From contig JAZRKQ010000011.1 of assembly GCA_045646385.1 (NCBI GenBank), positions 5,872-69,871 on the forward strand: 64,000 nucleotides of DNA. Direction: 5' to 3'. A model generated the notes under the pieces. It was not told the DNA's origin. It made no database searches and worked only from the letters and a program-made list of their open reading frames with translations. Position numbers and translations under genes: made by a program. Every line of letters starts with the position of its first letter. Positions within the stretch are counted from its first letter, which is position 1. Source of the DNA: SIG455 sp045646385 (GTDB lineage: Bacteria > Bacillota > Clostridia > UMGS1810). Below are positions 60,599 to 64,000 of the stretch, piece after piece.

Positions 60599-61915
60599 TT
60601 GAATAAAAAAATATATATAGAAACGTATGGTTGCCAGCAAAATGTAAGCGATTCCGAAAAAATCGCGGGTATGGCAGAGGAAATAGGATATTCCCTTTGC
60701 GCAGACAAAGAAGATGCTGATTTAATAGTATACAACACCTGCGCCGTGCGTGAAAATGCCGAACTTAAGGTGTACGGCAATCTTGGTGCATTGAAAGCGC
60801 TTAAAAATAAAAATCCGGACCTTATTATAGCAGTTTGCGGATGTATGATGCAGGAAACTTCTGTTGCTGACAGAATTAAAAGAGTGTACAAGCACGTTGA
60901 TATTGTGTTCGGAACTCACGCATTGCATAAGTTTAAAGAATTGGTGCACGCTGCCGAACAGGAGCATGATTTTATAGCCGATGTTGAAAATATCGACGGT
61001 GAAATTCACGAAGGACTTCCGATTATACGCGGTGAGGGCGTTTGTGCGTCAGTAAGCATTATGTATGGCTGCAATAATTTCTGCACTTATTGCATAGTAC
61101 CTTACGTACGTGGCAGAGAGCGCAGCAGAGAAAAAGAAGATATCATTGCAGAAGTTAAAGATGCAGTTAAAAACGGATATAAAGAAATTATGCTTTTAGG
61201 ACAGAATGTAAACTCTTACGGAAAGGGTAAAGGAATTACTTTTGCTGAACTTTTGGAAGAGGTTGCAGGTGTTGACGGAGTAGAGCGCATACGCTTTATG
61301 ACATCGCACCCTAAAGATATAAGCGAAGAATTAATTCGTGTTATGAGCAGGCATAATAACATCTGCAAGCAACTTCATCTGCCCGTTCAATGCGGTAATA
61401 ACCGTGTTTTAAAATCAATGAACAGAGGCTATACCAGAGAGAAATATTTTGACCTTATTGATATGGCAAGGTCGTATATGCCCGATATTACAATATCTAC
61501 AGACATAATTGTGGGCTTTCCGGGGGAAACTACCGAGGAGTTTGAGGATACATTAGACCTTTTGGAACGCGTTCGTTACGACACAGTATTCTCGTTTATA
61601 TACTCCAAACGCACAGGAACACCTGCGGCTACTATGGAAGATGTTATATCACCCGAAGAAAAGAAGAATAATTTTAACCGTCTTCTCGATGTTCAGAACC
61701 GTATCTGTGCTGAGATAAACGCACAATATCTTAATAAAATATGCCCAGTTTTAGTTGAGGGCAGAAGCAAAACAGATCCCGACACCTTAACCGGACGTAC
61801 AGACGGCGGAAAACTTGTGCATTTCAAAGGTGGCGACGAACTTATCGGCAAAATTGTTGATATTAAAATAACTGAGCCTAAAACGTGGTCGCTTATGGGA
61901 GAAGTTTATGAGTAA
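60599..61915 (+). CDS. miaB: tRNA i6A37 methylthiotransferase
   Basis: Adds a methylthio group to i6A37 of tRNAs reading UNN codons. The 438-residue radical-SAM enzyme has the first Fe-S cysteines in YGCQQNVSDSE, YNTCAVRENAE and CGCMMQ, the radical-SAM CNNFCTYC near 150, MLLGQNVNSYG, LPVQCGNNRVLKSMNRGYT and a TRAM domain at the end. The TTG start at 60599 follows GAGGAGA; the ORF continues upstream through the promoter, so a longer start is unlikely. Its end overlaps the next gene by 8 bases. Confidence 0.94.
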   Translation: MNKKIYIETYGCQQNVSDSEKIAGMAEEIGYSLCADKEDADLIVYNTCAVRENAELKVYGNLGALKALKNKNPDLIIAVCGCMMQETSVADRIKRVYKHVDIVFGTHALHKFKELVHAAEQEHDFIADVENIDGEIHEGLPIIRGEGVCASVSIMYGCNNFCTYCIVPYVRGRERSREKEDIIAEVKDAVKNGYKEIMLLGQNVNSYGKGKGITFAELLEEVAGVDGVERIRFMTSHPKDISEELIRVMSRHNNICKQLHLPVQCGNNRVLKSMNRGYTREKYFDLIDMARSYMPDITISTDIIVGFPGETTEEFEDTLDLLERVRYDTVFSFIYSKRTGTPAATMEDVISPEEKKNNFNRLLDVQNRICAEINAQYLNKICPVLVEGRSKTDPDTLTGRTDGGKLVHFKGGDELIGKIVDIKITEPKTWSLMGEVYE

Positions 61916-62408
61916 ACTTAAAGGTATGCTAGTGGCAGCCACATTGGCGGCACTTGCTGCGGTACTTGGTGTGTTTGAAAGTATGCTGCCCATACTTACG
62001 GCTATACCCGGCGGAAAACTTGGCATAGCAAACAGTGTTACAGTTATAGTTCTGTATACTTTCGGTACTCCGTATGCTTTTGCTGTAAGTGTTGTAAGGG
62101 TTATAATTTCGTGTATGCTTTATGGTGGACTGAACGCTTTTATGTATAGTTTTACAGGTGCGCTTATATCGTTAGTTGCTATGGTATTTGCAAAAAAGAT
62201 GTTTGACAAGCATATTTCACCTGTTGGTATAAGCGTTTTAGGTGCAGCGTGCCATAATGCTACACAAGTTGCGGTTGCGTGGGGTGTTCTTCGTACAGGT
62301 GCGCTGGTATGGTATCTTGCATGCTTGCTGATGATTGCGCTTGTTTCGGGAACTGTATGCGGTTGGATTGCTAATGAGTGTATAAACAGGATAAGGAATG
62401 ATTTTTAA
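61908..62408 (+). CDS. Gx transporter family membrane protein
   Basis: A 166-residue protein with five or six helices of the family once named heptaprenyl diphosphate synthase component I (Gx transporter). IPGGKLGIANSVTVIVLYTF and SCMLYGGLNAFMYSFTGAL are its conserved parts. The ECF-like fold suggests it may bind a small molecule or be a transporter S component; no enzyme activity is assigned. It sits between miaB and maf, overlapping both. Confidence 0.8.
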   Translation: MSKLKGMLVAATLAALAAVLGVFESMLPILTAIPGGKLGIANSVTVIVLYTFGTPYAFAVSVVRVIISCMLYGGLNAFMYSFTGALISLVAMVFAKKMFDKHISPVGISVLGAACHNATQVAVAWGVLRTGALVWYLACLLMIALVSGTVCGWIANECINRIRNDF

Positions 62409-62995
62409 TGAGTAAACCTAGATTAATACTTGCATCAAAATCACCAAGAAGATGCGAACTTCTGCGCAATACAGACACAGAGTTTGAAGTGTGCGTAAGC
62501 GGTGCTGACGAGGATAAAATCCCCAAAGATTTACCGCCGCAACTTTATGTGCAGGAACTTGCCGTTTTAAAAGGCACTTCTGTTGCTGACGGATATGGCA
62601 AAAACTGTTATGTAATTGCTGCAGACACAGTAGTTGTTCATAACGACCAAATCATCGGCAAGCCAAAAGATGCTGCCGATGCCAAACGTATACTTACATC
62701 ATTAAGCGGTGATACTCATTTTGTATATACAGGTTTTTCCGTTACTGATGCGTCAAATATGCATACTGTTTCGGGCTTTGAGGTAACAGAAGTACATTTT
62801 AAAGATTTAAGCGAAACTGAAATAGATGAATACATTGCAAGCGGTGCTCCGTTTGATAAGGCAGGCGGATACGGTATTCAGGGCAGAGCAGGACTTTTTG
62901 CCGACAGTATTAAAGGTGACTTTTTCAATGTTGTGGGACTTCCCCTCTGTGCGCTTAACAATTTAATGGTAAAAGAATTTAATATCTCATTATAA
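62408..62995 (+). CDS. maf: Maf-family nucleotide pyrophosphatase
   Basis: Maf proteins hydrolyse dTTP, UTP or modified nucleotides and affect septum formation when over-expressed. The 195-residue protein shows LASKSPRRCELL (about 7-18), AADTVVVHNDQIIGKP (about 77-92) and GAPFDKAGGYGIQG (about 146-159). The start overlaps the upstream stop by one base (TAATG). It lies just before mreB, its usual neighbour in Bacillota. Confidence 0.93.
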   Translation: MSKPRLILASKSPRRCELLRNTDTEFEVCVSGADEDKIPKDLPPQLYVQELAVLKGTSVADGYGKNCYVIAADTVVVHNDQIIGKPKDAADAKRILTSLSGDTHFVYTGFSVTDASNMHTVSGFEVTEVHFKDLSETEIDEYIASGAPFDKAGGYGIQGRAGLFADSIKGDFFNVVGLPLCALNNLMVKEFNISL

Positions 62996-63014
62996 TAACA
63001 AGGAGAGAAGAAAA

Positions 63015-64000
63015 ATGAAAAGAGATATCGGTATAGACTTAGGTACAGCCAATACTTTGGTGCATATGAAAGGAAAGGGCATTATAGCCAACGAGCCTTC
63101 TGTTGTGGCAATCAATCAGGAAAACGGTCAGGTGCTGGCAGTAGGTAACGATGCTAAAGCAATGCTCGGCAGAACACCCGGAAATATCGTTGCTATCCGT
63201 CCGCTTAAAGACGGTGTTATTGCAGACTTCGAGGTTACTCAGGCAATGCTTAAATATTTTATTAAAAAATCACAGACAGGTTTTGGGATTTTTAAACCAA
63301 GAGTAATTGTGTGTGTTCCATCAGGTGTTACAGAGGTTGAAAAAAGGGCAGTAGAGGAGGCAACACTTGCTTCCGGTGCTAAAGAAGTTTACCTTATTGA
63401 AGAGCCTATGGCAGCGGCTATCGGTGCAAATCTGCCTGTAGAAGAGCCTACCGGATGTATGGTTGTAGATATCGGCGGCGGTACAAGCGAGGTCGCGGTT
63501 ATTTCGCTGGGTGGTATCGTTACAAGCCAGTCTTTGCGCGTTGCCGGTGACGAGTTTGACGACGCAATTATCAACTACATCAAAAAAGAGTGTAACCTTA
63601 TGACCGGTGAGAGAACTGCTGAGAAAATCAAACTTGAAATCGGTTCTGCTTTTGAAATGGCAGAGGAAATGAATATGGAGGTGCGCGGACGCGACCTTAT
63701 TACAGGTCTTCCCAAAAACATCTTTATCACATCACAGGAAATCCGACGTGCGCTTGATGAGCCGCTTACAGCGATTATAGATGCTATAAAAACAACATTG
63801 GAGAAAACTCCGCCTGAACTTTCTGCAGATATTATGGACCGTGGTATTGTTATGACTGGCGGCAGCTCCATGCTCCGTAATTTGGATAGATTGATTTCCA
63901 GAGAAACCGGTATGCCCGTATTCGTATCTGATGAAGCATTGAACTGCGTAGTATTGGGTACTGGTATCGCTGTAGAAAATATTGATATTTATAAAAAAGG
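63015..64000 (+). CDS. mreB: Rod shape-determining protein MreB (3' end beyond the window)
   Basis: An actin-like ATPase that guides side-wall synthesis. The frame is open from the ATG at 63015 to the window end, 328 codons, so only about ten codons are missing. Landmarks are the phosphate-1 motif IGIDLGTANTLVHMKGKGII (about 5-24), VVDIGGGTSEVAVISLGG (about 152-169), the adenosine motif MTGGSSMLRNLD near 278, and NCVVLGTGIAVEN at the end. AAGGAGAGAAG precedes the ATG. It is probably cotranscribed with miaB and maf, since no terminator lies between. Confidence 0.97.
   Translation, partial: MKRDIGIDLGTANTLVHMKGKGIIANEPSVVAINQENGQVLAVGNDAKAMLGRTPGNIVAIRPLKDGVIADFEVTQAMLKYFIKKSQTGFGIFKPRVIVCVPSGVTEVEKRAVEEATLASGAKEVYLIEEPMAAAIGANLPVEEPTGCMVVDIGGGTSEVAVISLGGIVTSQSLRVAGDEFDDAIINYIKKECNLMTGERTAEKIKLEIGSAFEMAEEMNMEVRGRDLITGLPKNIFITSQEIRRALDEPLTAIIDAIKTTLEKTPPELSADIMDRGIVMTGGSSMLRNLDRLISRETGMPVFVSDEALNCVVLGTGIAVENIDIYKK

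Overview
The window reads as a chromosomal segment of an AT-rich Gram-positive bacterium of the Bacillota, most likely class Clostridia. The evidence is a one-gene glycyl-tRNA synthetase (GlyQS), an AdhE fermentation enzyme with a Rex-type operator, sporulation-linked genes (yunB, spoVG), DUF4364, Sbp and DUF881 proteins, AGGAGG ribosome sites with frequent GTG/TTG starts, and tRNA genes without an encoded CCA. Species cannot be fixed from the sequence. Most of the window is core genome; I see no phage, insertion sequence, CRISPR array or rRNA.

Layout. 1-2060: the start of a secreted-protein gene on the minus strand, then nadE and rnz. 2060-5650: adhE and an APH-type kinase. 5650-8600: glyQS, a YkvI-family membrane protein and tRNA-Pro, tRNA-Thr and tRNA-Tyr. 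8700-11800: a TPP riboswitch with a terminator in front of thiM, thiE and a HAD-ThiD fusion, a salvage-type thiamine operon. 12370-17440: a PocR-AraC regulator divergent from a sugar cassette (isomerase, cupin, FGGY kinase, class II aldolase). 17500-21300: MATE transporter, mtaB, a histidine-less HPr-like protein and DUF4364. 21400-24650: a sugar ABC importer without its ATPase. 24680-28520: a PBP-like protein that has lost its catalytic motifs, yunB, an M23/G5 peptidase and mscL. 28525-33260: aldo/keto reductase, mltG, proA, and an NfeD/SPFH pair. 33250-37780: an AraC regulator, a kdgK-eda operon, and a divergent acetylesterase with an AEC transporter.

37800-55000 is the cell-wall and division region: a broken MATE gene directly after murC (minus strand), spoVG, then the dcw cluster mraZ-rsmH-ftsL-pbp-murE-murF-mraY-ftsW-murG-murA-ftsQ-DUF881-sbp-ftsZ. 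It starts at a promoter with four GTGG repeats at exact 10-base spacing (MraZ operator). murD and ftsA are absent from their usual positions. 55000-64000 holds nrdR, dusB, rpsO with a structured leader, pnp with a long leader hairpin, a secreted stalk-domain protein, miaB, a Gx-family membrane protein, maf and the start of mreB.

Nothing here is clearly a wholly new system. The points most worth a second look are the catalytically empty PBP homologue, the HAD-ThiD fusion under TPP control, the His-less HPr homologue, the sugar cassette of unknown substrate, the amber-mutated MATE remnant after murC, the missing murD/ftsA, and a 21-bp perfect inverted repeat between murG and murA.
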